NCBI GenBank assembly: GCA_004764695.1
Contig: SMSO01000014.1
Coordinates: 6,128,029 to 6,192,028 of the forward strand
DNA from: Schizochytrium sp. TIO01
Taxonomy: Eukaryota; Sar; Bigyra; Thraustochytrida; Thraustochytriidae
Direction of reading: 5' to 3'
Length of the DNA: 64,000 nucleotides
The notes beneath the pieces are model-generated. The model was not told the origin of the DNA, searched no databases, and worked only from the letters and a program-made list of their open reading frames with translations. Of this stretch, positions 11,084 to 20,089 are shown in pieces. A program made the translations under genes and the position numbers. Position 1 is the first letter of the stretch. Each line of letters begins with the position of its first letter.

Positions 11084-11221
11084 ATGGTTTCCGCCTTTTC
11101 GCGCTCCGATCCAAAAGGAGCCAAAGATCGCTTCGCGTCTTCGCCGCTTTTCTTTCGAGCCCCACAAAAGTCTGCGTTCGAAGAGAGTCTGTCCAACTCT
11201 GTTTCTTATTTGCACCCATAA
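11084..11221 (+). CDS. Small orphan ORF, 45 aa
   Basis: ATG-started, 45 codons, with balanced composition and no low-complexity (begins MVSAFSRSDPKGAKDRF). No family is recognised. It is preceded by a pyrimidine-rich stretch that could be a 5'-UTR or an intron end. A 45-codon ORF can easily arise by chance. Confidence 0.17.
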   Translation: MVSAFSRSDPKGAKDRFASSPLFFRAPQKSAFEESLSNSVSYLHP

Positions 11222-11760
11222 TAACAAACGTTCGATTAAAAGAACAAAGCTTTAAAAGCTTTGGGCCTTTTCTCATGAATGTATTACCCATCATGCATGC
11301 ATGCATGCATGATGGCCCTGAGTACGTTTGCTTGCTTCGGATTACTTACCCACTCACTTACTTACATACGCGATCGACAGTCGCAAACTCGATCCTGTGT
11401 ACGTACTTTGAGGCCAAAGCGCCGTCGAAAGCTCAATCGTTTGCTTGGTATGAAAGGCCCTTTTGTTTCCGCACATGTTTTTCGCATTGCTCTATCTCTA
11501 TTTTTCATTTAGAAATCCTGATTTGATGATGTTATTATTATCAACATTATTATTATTGACTTTTATAAAATTGATTTATAAAATCGTTTCATGAATAAAT
11601 GTATCAACCAATCAATGATTCCGTGATTCCTTTTCAACAGTTCCAGTTAGAAAAAGCTGGTACTTTGGATACACGGGTCTTGTTAATGGCGTGCATGCCA
11701 CCTCTACCGAAAGCCATGAGGATTCAAAGCTCCTAGTGGCATTTTAGGTTATACAATAGT

Positions 11761-12006
11761 ATGTGTATGCGCCAGTTCTGGTACATGGACACGTGCGCCC
11801 CTCGAATCTCTTTCCTCCTTCTTTTCCTTTCCTTACTCTTATCATGTTCTACGTACTTTGCGTGCTTTGAAGTTGCTTTCGATCTCACGTCAATCGAACT
11901 GGACGTAGAAATGACGGCTTCGAAAGGGGACCTCCATTCATTTCAATCTGTCGCTGTTGCCTCAAAGATTCGGGCGCTTGGTTGCACGTTTGGGAGAGAG
12001 GAATAG
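11761..12006 (+). CDS. Small membrane or secreted orphan ORF, 81 aa
   Basis: An ATG-started 81-codon ORF. Residues 17-31 form a hydrophobic segment (ISFLLLFLSLLLSC) suited to a signal anchor. The remainder is soluble and mixed in composition (FDLTSIELDVEMTASKGD) rather than repeat-derived. No homologue is recognised. It ends 358 bases before the 3' end of the LURP-one-like gene and would converge with it. It could be a real small gene, an exon, or chance. Confidence 0.25.
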   Translation: MCMRQFWYMDTCAPRISFLLLFLSLLLSCSTYFACFEVAFDLTSIELDVEMTASKGDLHSFQSVAVASKIRALGCTFGREE

Positions 12007-12364
12007 TCTGAGGGGTCTGCTGGTAAGAGGAGCTTCCATGGATTGGATCACGAAGAAGAAACGCGCTTGGTTTTGTTTGATTGGAAGAGAACTAACTAAC
12101 TACCTACGTGGTACTGAGCAGGGCTTTTGGAGATGGAGATAACAGAAAGTATGATGTAAGTGATGATAGTGGTCAAAACATAGGTTACATGACAAAGCTT
12201 AGGTTTGGAGTCAGGTCATTGGCGAGGCGAAGCAACGCGATGTTGGCGCTCGAGTCGCTTCCGGCCTGCCGGTGATTAGTTCTTGAGGATCTTAGAGATC
12301 TTGTCGTAGGCGTAATGATAGAAAATAGGTAAATTGGACGGCATGCTTGCATGCTTTGGGTTTT

Positions 12365-13864
12365 TTAGATGTTGTCGGTGTAGCGACGGTACATGAGGTA
12401 GCCTGTGAAGAGAAGGGTCACGAGGCCGAGATCAACATCGTCCGGCACGTTCTCGTTGATTTCGAGACTGATGCCGACGAACTCCTCGTTCACGCTCTTG
12501 GCGCGGTGGGTAATTTTAGCCACATGGGATGAGTGCTGGCTGTCGTAAATCTTGCACTGCACGAAGCGACCGTAGCAATGGTCCCCGTTGAACTCGATGC
12601 GGAGACTCTTGCCAAAGCCTGTGCCAGTCATGATACCCTTGACGCTGAAGCAGGAAGACTGCCACACAGGGCTGCGCATCTGGAATGTCTTGCCGTAGGT
12701 GTCTTTGAAGAGCAGGTCAAAGGTGTCGTCCGACAAGCGCGTTGCGAGCATAGCAAAGATGCCTCGCCAGTGGGCGTTCGTAATCTCCGCAGCATCGCGG
12801 CGGTTTCTGGGCAGCTTGACCTGGAGTACGGTCATGCCCTGGGAGTTCCTGAGGTTGTATCCCTTCTCATCTCCAAGTCTGATAAACGTCTTGTACTTCT
12901 GTCCTGGAATGATCAGACCCATCATCTCATCCAGAACCATGCGAGGGCGGCTCTCACCATCCACCACTCGAGCCCTGGGCACATCCTCATCATTGGAGGT
13001 GCCCCAGAGAACGTCATCCACGCTCACGGGCATCGCTACAGGCTGCGGTCTCTCCTGAAGAAGTTGTTCCGCTTCCCCCTCACTAAGGACTTCGGCCTCC
13101 TCGAGATCCTCTTCGTGGAAATCCCCAAGGACAGCGGCAAACGAACCGGAGGACGACGCTGCAGAAGGTGCACGTCGCGATCTCCGCCTCCTCAACCCAG
13201 AAGACGAAGCTCTTCTTGATGTAGATGATGAAGAAGAAGAAGAGGATCTTCGCAACGCCCGTAAAGCGTACAGTGGTCGAGGTCCTCGCCTGAGTTCCAG
13301 GTTTGCTTCCCCAGAACCCCCTCCAACGCCAGCTCCCTCTGCGCGGTGTGTTTCTGAATGTTCCAAAGGTTCCACAGGTTCTGTGCCGAGGCGGCGCTGG
13401 TTTTGGGAGGCGTTGCTGTGGAATCTGGAGCGCAGGTGGTCTGCTTGGGAGAGGAAGAGATCTTCTTCTTCTTCGTCGTCCTGTTTCTCTTCGTCTCCTG
13501 CGTCGGCAATGGAGTGGTCGTCGTCCTCGTCGGAATCGTGCTGGTGCACGGAGTCCGCTTCCTCTTCGTCGCTGGATGCGATTTCTGCTGGGTAGAGGAA
13601 GGCTTCGCTGTGGTCGTGGTCGTCGTCGTGGTCGTCTCCGTTGCGGGCATTCTCGCTGTGGCGGATCTCGCTGCGGAGGGACACGGGCCGCGACTCGAGG
13701 AACTTCAAGGGCCCGCCGAGCACGTGCTCCAGGCCGAGGAGGTTCGAGCCGATGCCCGAGCCCGAGGCGGTGACGGCGAGCTGCTCTTGCTGGCCGCCGC
13801 CGCTCACGGGCCGCTGCACGCGAGAGCGGAAGCTCTGCATGCGCTGTCGAATGTTAGGGCCCAT
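12365..13864 (-). CDS. LURP-one-related / tubby-like C-terminal domain protein
   Basis: 499 residues in one exon. The first about 310 residues are disordered: Asp/Glu/His-rich tracts, polyserine and an Arg-rich patch. Residues about 320-499 form a beta-rich domain like the LURP-one/tubby C-terminal superfamily, which also contains phospholipid scramblases: successive strands (TFDLLFKDTYGKTFQM, SLRIEFNGDHCYGRF, SSHVAKITHRAK, FVGISLEINENV) lead into the typical terminal hydrophobic segment DDVDLGLVTLLFTGYLMYRR, the buried helix of the fold or a membrane anchor. Plant LURP1 relatives act in defence and scramblases at membranes; function here is unknown. I take the ATG at 13864; the frame stays open upstream without an ATG, so an upstream exon is possible. 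Antisense open frames over the polyserine/acidic tracts are shadows. Confidence 0.7.
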   Translation of the reverse strand: MGPNIRQRMQSFRSRVQRPVSGGGQQEQLAVTASGSGIGSNLLGLEHVLGGPLKFLESRPVSLRSEIRHSENARNGDDHDDDHDHSEAFLYPAEIASSDEEEADSVHQHDSDEDDDHSIADAGDEEKQDDEEEEDLFLSQADHLRSRFHSNASQNQRRLGTEPVEPLEHSETHRAEGAGVGGGSGEANLELRRGPRPLYALRALRRSSSSSSSSTSRRASSSGLRRRRSRRAPSAASSSGSFAAVLGDFHEEDLEEAEVLSEGEAEQLLQERPQPVAMPVSVDDVLWGTSNDEDVPRARVVDGESRPRMVLDEMMGLIIPGQKYKTFIRLGDEKGYNLRNSQGMTVLQVKLPRNRRDAAEITNAHWRGIFAMLATRLSDDTFDLLFKDTYGKTFQMRSPVWQSSCFSVKGIMTGTGFGKSLRIEFNGDHCYGRFVQCKIYDSQHSSHVAKITHRAKSVNEEFVGISLEINENVPDDVDLGLVTLLFTGYLMYRRYTDNI

Positions 13865-15320
13865 CTCGGCAAACAAACCGGGAGCTTGGCAGAAGGAGGA
13901 GTGAGACCCCAAATGTCCCGACTTGGGCTTACAGGTAGGTGCGCAGGCCTCGCCGACTTAGAGGGAAGAACTCCTCGGCACAAAGCCGCAGATGGTCCTG
14001 CAACCAGTCGAGGAACCGCGCGGAGTGAGGAATGGATGCACTCAGGCTCGAGTTCTCTCTCGATATCCTTCCGCGCCACGCCTCGCCAAGATGCAAGATG
14101 CAAGATGCACGCACGGACGGGCGGGGGTGCCTGGCGGGAAGGTCTCGCCGGAAACGTGCCGCTGCGGCAGCAGAGGCTCCACGCCGCCACGAACTGAGAC
14201 TTTCCAAGCCTCCCTTTCGCAGCGAGCCCGAGATCTTTCACGGCAGAGATTCGAGGCGCCACAAACCTGCGCTCCCGAGTCTCTCGTGAGCCCTTTCTAT
14301 CCAGCCCAAGAGATTCTAAGAGATTCTGTGGTGATCCCTATTGTTTGCAGTAGCTGACCTCTTAGCAGGGCCTCTGTTGCGGTAAGAAGAAAAGGGAAAA
14401 AAAGCAAAACACACACGCACACACGTGAAGGAATTTGTCCGTTATGTGTTTTGCTCCTGGCCAACCAACCAATCGACCAACCAAAACCAGCCGATGGAAC
14501 CGAAGCGCGCGATGCCAAACGATGGATGGGCGCTGGGCGAAGAAGAGGGACCTGGGGGCGAGCCTCGCCTGGTGGGCCGCGGGTTTCCCGCGTTTCCGCA
14601 CGTTGAGACGGAATCCGCGAAGCGCGAATCTGCAGTGTTGTTGCTGGAAGCGGCGACTTGTGAGAACTTCTTGTTGCAGTAGTAGTAGTAGTAGTGGTGG
14701 TGGTGGTGGCGGTGGTACTGTGCTGCTTGACGGAGGGAAGACCCTCCCTCCGGTTATAAGTATGACCTGCTGGTAGATATAGCTAGCTAGCTATAGCTGT
14801 CCAGCTACACAACTGCAAGATGCAAGATGCAATCAAGCAAGTAAGCTTTGCTCAAATATTGTGGTCGGCCCGTGAGAAGAGTGCGGGTACCTGCTGACTG
14901 GTCGCCACGAAACCTGGATGGGATGAATCAAGACCAGATTGACGGAGCCGATGATGGGAGTTGTGCCAAGTTGTGTGGCCGCACAAAAATCAGTGACGCT
15001 GTGCGTTGTACCGTGCGTAGCAGTATTAATGACCACCAACGTGAAGCTTCAGGAAACTAAAGCGAAACCCAGGAGATACTAGACCAAGTCAATGCGAGCC
15101 TTGGGATTGATTGATTGATTGATTGATGATTGGTCAGTTTGGCTGATTGAGTGATCAAAGTCCTCGGACTAGCTCGCTTGGTGTAGAGAAAGAAGGCAGT
15201 AGCAGATGAACGGCGAGTAAATTAGAAGAGGTAGTAGCACCTAGCGATTCCCTAATCTCCACTAATACTAGTAGTAGCAGTAGTAGTACAGAGGATGTAG
15301 CAATGTACTGTATATTATAG

Positions 15321-15370
15321 TGTAATGTAATGTAATGTAATGAGATGAGATGAGATGAGATGAGATGAGA
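15321..15370. repeat. Pentanucleotide arrays (TGTAA)n then (TGAGA)n
   Basis: Four copies of TGTAA pass directly into six copies of TGAGA, so the phase of the five-base unit is kept while two bases of the unit change. Confidence 0.93.
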
Positions 15371-15806
15371 GCAGATATGAAGAGACCTCACTGCCGTTGT
15401 TGCTCTGTTTAAGCTGAGCAGGGAGTTGCGGATTTGCTTGTGCTATCTGGTCTCGCTGCGTGAAGTATGAAACTCGAGGATGAGAAGAATGACTTTGAGA
15501 TGTCTTCGTCCGCAAAGAGTTCTAATGTATTGATTGTGTAAGAGTAGAGGAGCACCTTTCGCTCTTGAAAGGCACGGCTAGACTACAAATTTGATGTTGA
15601 ATTGAACAACGGGTGAGCTCAGTTATTGGTTTGCTTGTGCCTCGGGAGGCCTTTTTGCCACCTCGTTCAGGCGCGCCTTGACTAGACCCACTACCCCTCT
15701 CTTCAGTGGCAAGTCTTCAGCACCAGTGAGCTCAGGATTCTACCTGGAGAGCCTATTCTGTGAGTCTGAACAATTGGGCAACGATGACATCGACCGCAAT
15801 TCCTCT

Positions 15807-15857
15807 TACTTACTTGCTTGCTTACTTACATACTTACTTACTTACTTACTTACTTAG
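15807..15857. repeat. (TTAC)n tetranucleotide array
   Basis: About 12 copies of TTAC with two TTGC variants. Confidence 0.93.
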
Positions 15858-16142
15858 TAGCTAGGCGGCTAGACTAGCTTTAGACACTTACTACTTCGGT
15901 GCCATGATGGAAACTCGCAACGAATAGGAATTATGACTCAACTCCAACTTGAAGTTCTTCCTCTTCTTCAAGATGCTTCGTCAATGAACCTCACTCATTT
16001 CGCGCTGACATTTTTATTTCGTCACCAAACATTCTGTGCATATCGCATCGCCTCACATCCTCACCATGAATCCATGAACCACAAAATAAACGATAACCAA
16101 TCCTGGGTCCGAGTGGTCCAGATCTCGCTAAAACCAACTTGA

Positions 16143-16715
16143 ATGAAACCTTGCCTCCGCTGGCAGCTCAGTTCTCAATCGCGTGAAGTACCCATCTTAA
16201 AACTTACACATATATATCTATCTATATATATTGGCGACATCGGCTGCGACAGAGCTCGCCGAGAGTTAGAACGATGCGCGAAATTGCCTCTCGAGCCACC
16301 CCTCCGGTTCTTTGATCCGCCCGCTGTCATCCATCTACTACTGTATAAAGAACTAAGTGGTCAGCTCAAGCTTGTCGCCTCGGGCGTGTCTTCCAGGTTT
16401 TCTATTCTTGGCCGCGATGATTGTCTTCAGATCTCCAGGCCCATTGCTTCCATCGTCGCTGTCGCTGTCGTCGTTCTAGTCATAACATGTTGTTGCGATT
16501 GGGAATTCTGCTGCAGTGCCTCCTCTCTAATGAATTATCTATCAACACCTCAGGCTATCTGTTTATTTCTTTTGCATTATTTACTTTTCATTTGCAATTA
16601 TTGGGAAAGGAGCCAAAAAAAAAGAAAAGAGGAAAGAAGAAAGAAGAATAAGAACGAGAAAGAGAAAAATAAAGATTCCTTCAGTTTTTCTTCTTTTTTT
16701 TTTTTCTTTTCTTGA
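16143..16715 (+). CDS. Orphan ORF, 190 aa, doubtful
   Basis: ATG-started open frame. The middle third (DRARRELERCAKLPLEPPLR and following) has mixed protein-like composition, then a hydrophobic run (IVAVAVVVLVITCCC) resembles a membrane segment. The end is translated from polypurine and polypyrimidine tracts (Lys/Glu then Ser/Phe) and is unlikely to be protein. If real, the gene probably splices before about 16600. No family is recognised. Confidence 0.18.
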   Translation: MKPCLRWQLSSQSREVPILKLTHIYLSIYIGDIGCDRARRELERCAKLPLEPPLRFFDPPAVIHLLLYKELSGQLKLVASGVSSRFSILGRDDCLQISRPIASIVAVAVVVLVITCCCDWEFCCSASSLMNYLSTPQAICLFLLHYLLFICNYWERSQKKRKEERRKKNKNEKEKNKDSFSFSSFFFFFS

Positions 16716-17011
16716 TTGTTTGTTTGTTTGTTAAATAAACATAATAACACTACTACTAAGAAGAAGAACAAGAAGGTGGTCTTTCCAGTATCATTCGTGA
16801 TGGTTTTGGTGGAATCAGAAGAAAGAAAGCCTCAGTCGAGGTGCTTCAACACGCTTGAGCCACACACGGCGTGTCTGTGCCCTTCAGCCGACCTCCTCCC
16901 AGCCAGCCAGCCAGCCAGTAAGTAACTAAGCAAACAAGCAAGCAAGCAAGCAAGCAAGCAGGTCTGACAACAGCTCGGCCAAGCTGGAATGGAATCGACA
17001 CGCAAACAATT

Positions 17012-17060
17012 ACATTTCATTCCATTTCATTCCATTTCATTTCATTTCGTTTCGTTTCGA
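17012..17060. repeat. (CATTT/CATTC)n pentanucleotide array
   Basis: Nine or ten five-base units, CATTT alternating with CATTC and degrading to CGTTT. Confidence 0.9.
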
Positions 17061-17384
17061 GTCAATTCACTCTTTCACGCATTCATTGACAGAACAAACG
17101 GCGCTCTTTCTTTCCGTCACATCATCGCCTTTAAAGCTCGCAAAGAAAAAGAAAGAAAAAAAAGAACTAGAAAAAAAGAAAAAAGAAAGAAAGAAAGAAA
17201 AAAGAAAGAAAGAAGAAGCAGCTGTGTCCATCCCATAAACGCACGCCTACGCCGTTGAGATCTCCGGCCTCAGCGAAACGCACTCGCAAGCCCCCCCCTC
17301 CCCCCCCTACTCACTCTTGTCGACCACGGCCGCGCCGTCGTGGACTGTCGCTCGCTCGGCTGCGTCGCCAGCTTTCTCGCCAAG

Positions 17385-18646
17385 ATGGTCTTGCACAACA
17401 AAAATCAGTTCGTTCTGAGGGCAAATTATATGCACGTACGTCCTTTCTTTGGTCTATGAATCAATATCAACGAAATCTTCTCTGATTAATGTTGTGATAG
17501 TTAACTTCTTTTCTTTTTCTTTTTCTTTTTCTTATACAATATTAAATTTAGAAAGAGAAGTTGATTTTACAGTTTTCATGGAAAGAAGAAACTAAAAACA
17601 GCGGGTGCGCATACACCGCGGCGGGTAACAAGCCGCCACCCGGCGCCTGCGAATCGCCCATTGCCAAAGAAAGAAAGCAGAGTAAGTTTTGGTGATTCGT
17701 TCGTTGAATGGTTCATGGATTGAGAGATTGATTCATTGATTGTTTAATTGATGGATAGATTCATCGATTGATTGATGGATTGATAGATTCATTCGTCGCT
17801 TACGGGTTCCTTGCACGTGAAGGAAAGCTCTGAGTGGTCCTGTCTTCGAAGTTCAATGTGAGGACGAGAGATCCTCAAGATCTCCCGATTTGGCCTCGGG
17901 TTTTCCTGGAGGATTTCGAGAGGCTGCAAAGATCGCGTTGGTGGAGAGGGAATCTCGTGGTTCTCGATGATGTGCTTTCTGAGTTGTAGTCTTTTCTCCA
18001 AAGGCCAGGACCACGAATTTATAATTGTAAACTCATGGTCAGTTATTCATAGGCCATAATTGCAAGATTTCAAGTCGCAGCGGCGTTTTTTAACTTCATA
18101 AACGTAGTCACAGTTGTATAAAAAGCACCAAAGAAATAATCTTGAAACCTTCATACCCTAAGAACGAATTTGGGTGCAAATGTTGCCCGTGAAATTCCCT
18201 CGCATCGAGGCAGAAGCTTCGACAACGGGAAGAGCTTCGAGACGGCAGTCTGGACATACGCAGAGGTACGTGCACATCTTGCAGGTGCAGTTGCAAGCAA
18301 GCAGAGGCTCCCTCGCTCCAGAATCTATACTCTGCATCTATCTCCCAAGTTCAAGATACTAACTAGCCATCCACAGGCGTGGTGCAAATGCTTGTTCCAG
18401 GACCCTTGCGGGGTATTCCATCTCCGCGACCCAGTGTCATGGTACCTATCTTCACCCCTTCAACCACCCCGGTCTGGTGGGAACAGCGCTGGCGGCATAT
18501 CCGTGGTTGGCTGCCGATTCCGTTGAAGGAGGTGAGAATTACTTTTCTTTTAAAACTTTTTTATTTTTTATTTTTCAATGAAATGAAATGAAACTAAACG
18601 AAACTAAACTAACCTTTTCTTTTCTTTTCTTTTCTTTGGAGTTTAG
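17385..18646 (+). CDS. Candidate five-exon orphan gene, 123 aa
   Basis: Built from splice signals, not homology. Exon 1 (17385-17435) starts at an ATG in the context GCCAAGATGG and ends at GTACGT. Exon 2 (17573-17681) follows TTTTACAG and ends at GTAAGT. Exon 3 (18214-18265) follows GAGGCAG and ends at GTACGT. Exon 4 (18377-18531) follows an ACTAAC branch-like motif and CCACAG and ends at GTGAGA. Exon 5 follows CTAAC, a long pyrimidine tract and TTGGAG, and reaches a stop at 18644-18646. All phases agree, giving 123 residues, basic in the middle, matching no family I know. Exons 3-5 are also open in other frames (one of which reads QREELRDGSLDIRR), so the true frame, or whether it codes at all, is uncertain. 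Intron 2 contains GATT repeats and an antisense open block. Confidence 0.3.
17804..18031 (-). other. Antisense exon-like block
   Basis: Lies on the minus strand inside intron 2 of the candidate plus-strand gene. It is 76 codons without stop, of ordinary composition (includes WPLEKRLQLRKHIIENHE), ending at a consensus GTAAGC donor (17803-17798) and preceded by an AG acceptor. No homologue is recognised. It may be an exon of an overlapping gene or chance. Confidence 0.2.
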
Positions 18647-19093
18647 TGGAGTTGAAGAAGTGCGAAATGGTGATTCTCTGTAGTTCTGCGCAGCGCTTTC
18701 GAGGTCTCGCGCGGGCTCTCTGAGAGGCTTCAGCCAAGACGAATGAGGGGCTTGGGATAGATACTTCGCGACCATTCTGACCAGAGCGTGTTCCGCGACC
18801 TGCCTGAAATTTATTCGGTTCGAGGCGCAGGTCATCTGGGTGCTTGTGTGATCACTCACTCACTCACTCACTCATGGATTCATGAATTCCTAGGTTCATT
18901 CATTCATGCATCCATCCATTCGCTCGCTCATCCGTTCATGGAGCCTGAGCGCCTGCTACAGAGCATCTGAAAGAGCGCCAAAACAGTCCGCGGCGTGCCA
19001 CCTGCCATCCATCCACCAGCCTGGTTCTGCTCCCTAAGTCCCTCGCAGATCTCCAGCTCCCTCGAACTCGAATCGCCGCCAAGACTGAGCGAG

Positions 19094-19123
19094 CTTCTTC
19101 TTCTTCTTCTTCTTCTTCTTCTT
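19094..19123. repeat. (TTC)10 trinucleotide array
   Basis: Ten perfect TTC units, one of the few trinucleotide arrays in the window. Confidence 0.95.
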
Positions 19124-19297
19124 GGACGTGCTCGCTCTGCTCTGCGCATCATGCGCCCTTCGATGGACCTGAGTCCCTCGGCTTCGTGACCATCGTGCCT
19201 CAGAGTCTGCAAGAGGTCTCAGGGTTTACAGGGTCCACGGCCTTCTTCTGCAGACAGACCGCGATGATGCTCTGTAAGCCCACGGTGGCGGTCGATG

Positions 19298-19334
19298 TCC
19301 ATGCCATGCCATGCCATGCCATGCCATGTCCATG
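19298..19334. repeat. (CCATG)n pentanucleotide array
   Basis: Six or seven copies of CCATG, giving open frames rich in His-Ala-Met-Pro that are not evidence of a gene. Confidence 0.93.
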
Positions 19335-20064
19335 TCGTGGCGAGGGACCGCGTGCGAGCTGGCGGAGGCAGCAGAGGCCTGGGCTGGCGGGAGGTCTGGG
19401 CGAGCGAAATGCGCGTACGTGCTACGGCTGCGGCGCAGGCTCTGGGCCTGTGCCAGGTTGAACACGCCAGAACGAGCTTTGGGCTTACACCTCCTCCTCC
19501 TCCTGCTGCTGCTGCTGCTGCCGCCGCAAGCTCGAGCTGTGCAAGCATGGCAGCGGCACCAGAAGCTGCGAGCTCGCTTGCTTGCTTGCTTGGTCGCTTG
19601 GTCGCCTGGTCGCTTGGTTGGTTGGTTGGTTTGTCTTCAGGACGACCTGCGTGCGACTTGGCCAGTTCTCTGGAGTTGAGACCCCTCGCTCTCGACGAAG
19701 GACGTATCAATGAACCATGGATGGTGCCAGAAGAATTCACTCCCTCCCTCCCTCGCGTTACCAGTTGCACTTGTAGCACCTCCGCCCTTCCACCCGGCGC
19801 TGACTGCGCCTGCGTCCACGAGCGCCTTCGACCTGGCCAGGAAACGAATGCATCGCAAGATGAAATGTCACGAGCTTGCCCTGGCCACAGAAAGCAACGC
19901 AGCAGCAGCGTCACTTAGTTCTGCGAAGATGGGTGTCGATGCTCTCGCTCTGAAGCAAGCGCTGCCTTGGTACGTGAACAAATCTCTCGCGAAGGAATGA
20001 ATCTCTCGCGAGTGGAAACAGACCTGAGGGTACGATGAACGATGGATGACTCGGGTGGCTGTGT

Positions 20065-20089
20065 ATCGATCGATCGATCGATCGATCGT
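20065..20089. repeat. (ATCG)n palindromic tetranucleotide array
   Basis: Six copies of the self-complementary unit ATCG/CGAT. Confidence 0.95.

Larger units (their letters stand above)
9784..12364. other. Repeat-rich spacer
   Basis: 2.6 kb between the DZIP1-like and LURP-one-like genes. It holds GCTA-rich sequence (10048-10105), an (AAGC)n array, a (GCAT)n run (11291-11312), a pyrimidine/AT element near 10965-11010 and two small protein-like ORFs listed separately. Minus strand: ATG at about 10386 in the good context TTTCAAGATGGC opens a 44-codon ORF of no known family. No conserved gene is visible. Confidence 0.5.
13865..17384. other. Repeat-rich spacer
   Basis: GC-rich to about 14750, with a (GTA)n/(GTG)n run at 14679-14715. 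Then come GCTA-rich DNA (14779-14810), an exon-like open block (14848-15060), GATT, pentamer and TTAC repeats, an ORF at 16143 (listed), polypurine and polypyrimidine tracts (16610-16715), TTTG and GCCA/AAGC repeats (16708-16960), CATTT repeats and a second polypurine tract (17135-17218). The last 150 bases look like a GC-rich leader for the unit starting at 17385. Confidence 0.5.

Noticed and set aside
13303-14262. Long open frames (up to 279 codons) on both strands over and beyond the LURP-one-like gene
   Set aside because: They are antisense shadows of Asp/Glu- and Ser-rich coding sequence or GC-rich leader; composition is Val/Arg/Ser-biased with no domain.
19219-19918. Overlapping 200-plus-codon frames on both strands
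   Set aside because: GC-rich DNA with CCATG, CTG and CTTG repeats; Ala/Arg/Ser-rich translations on both strands without ATG context or splice logic.
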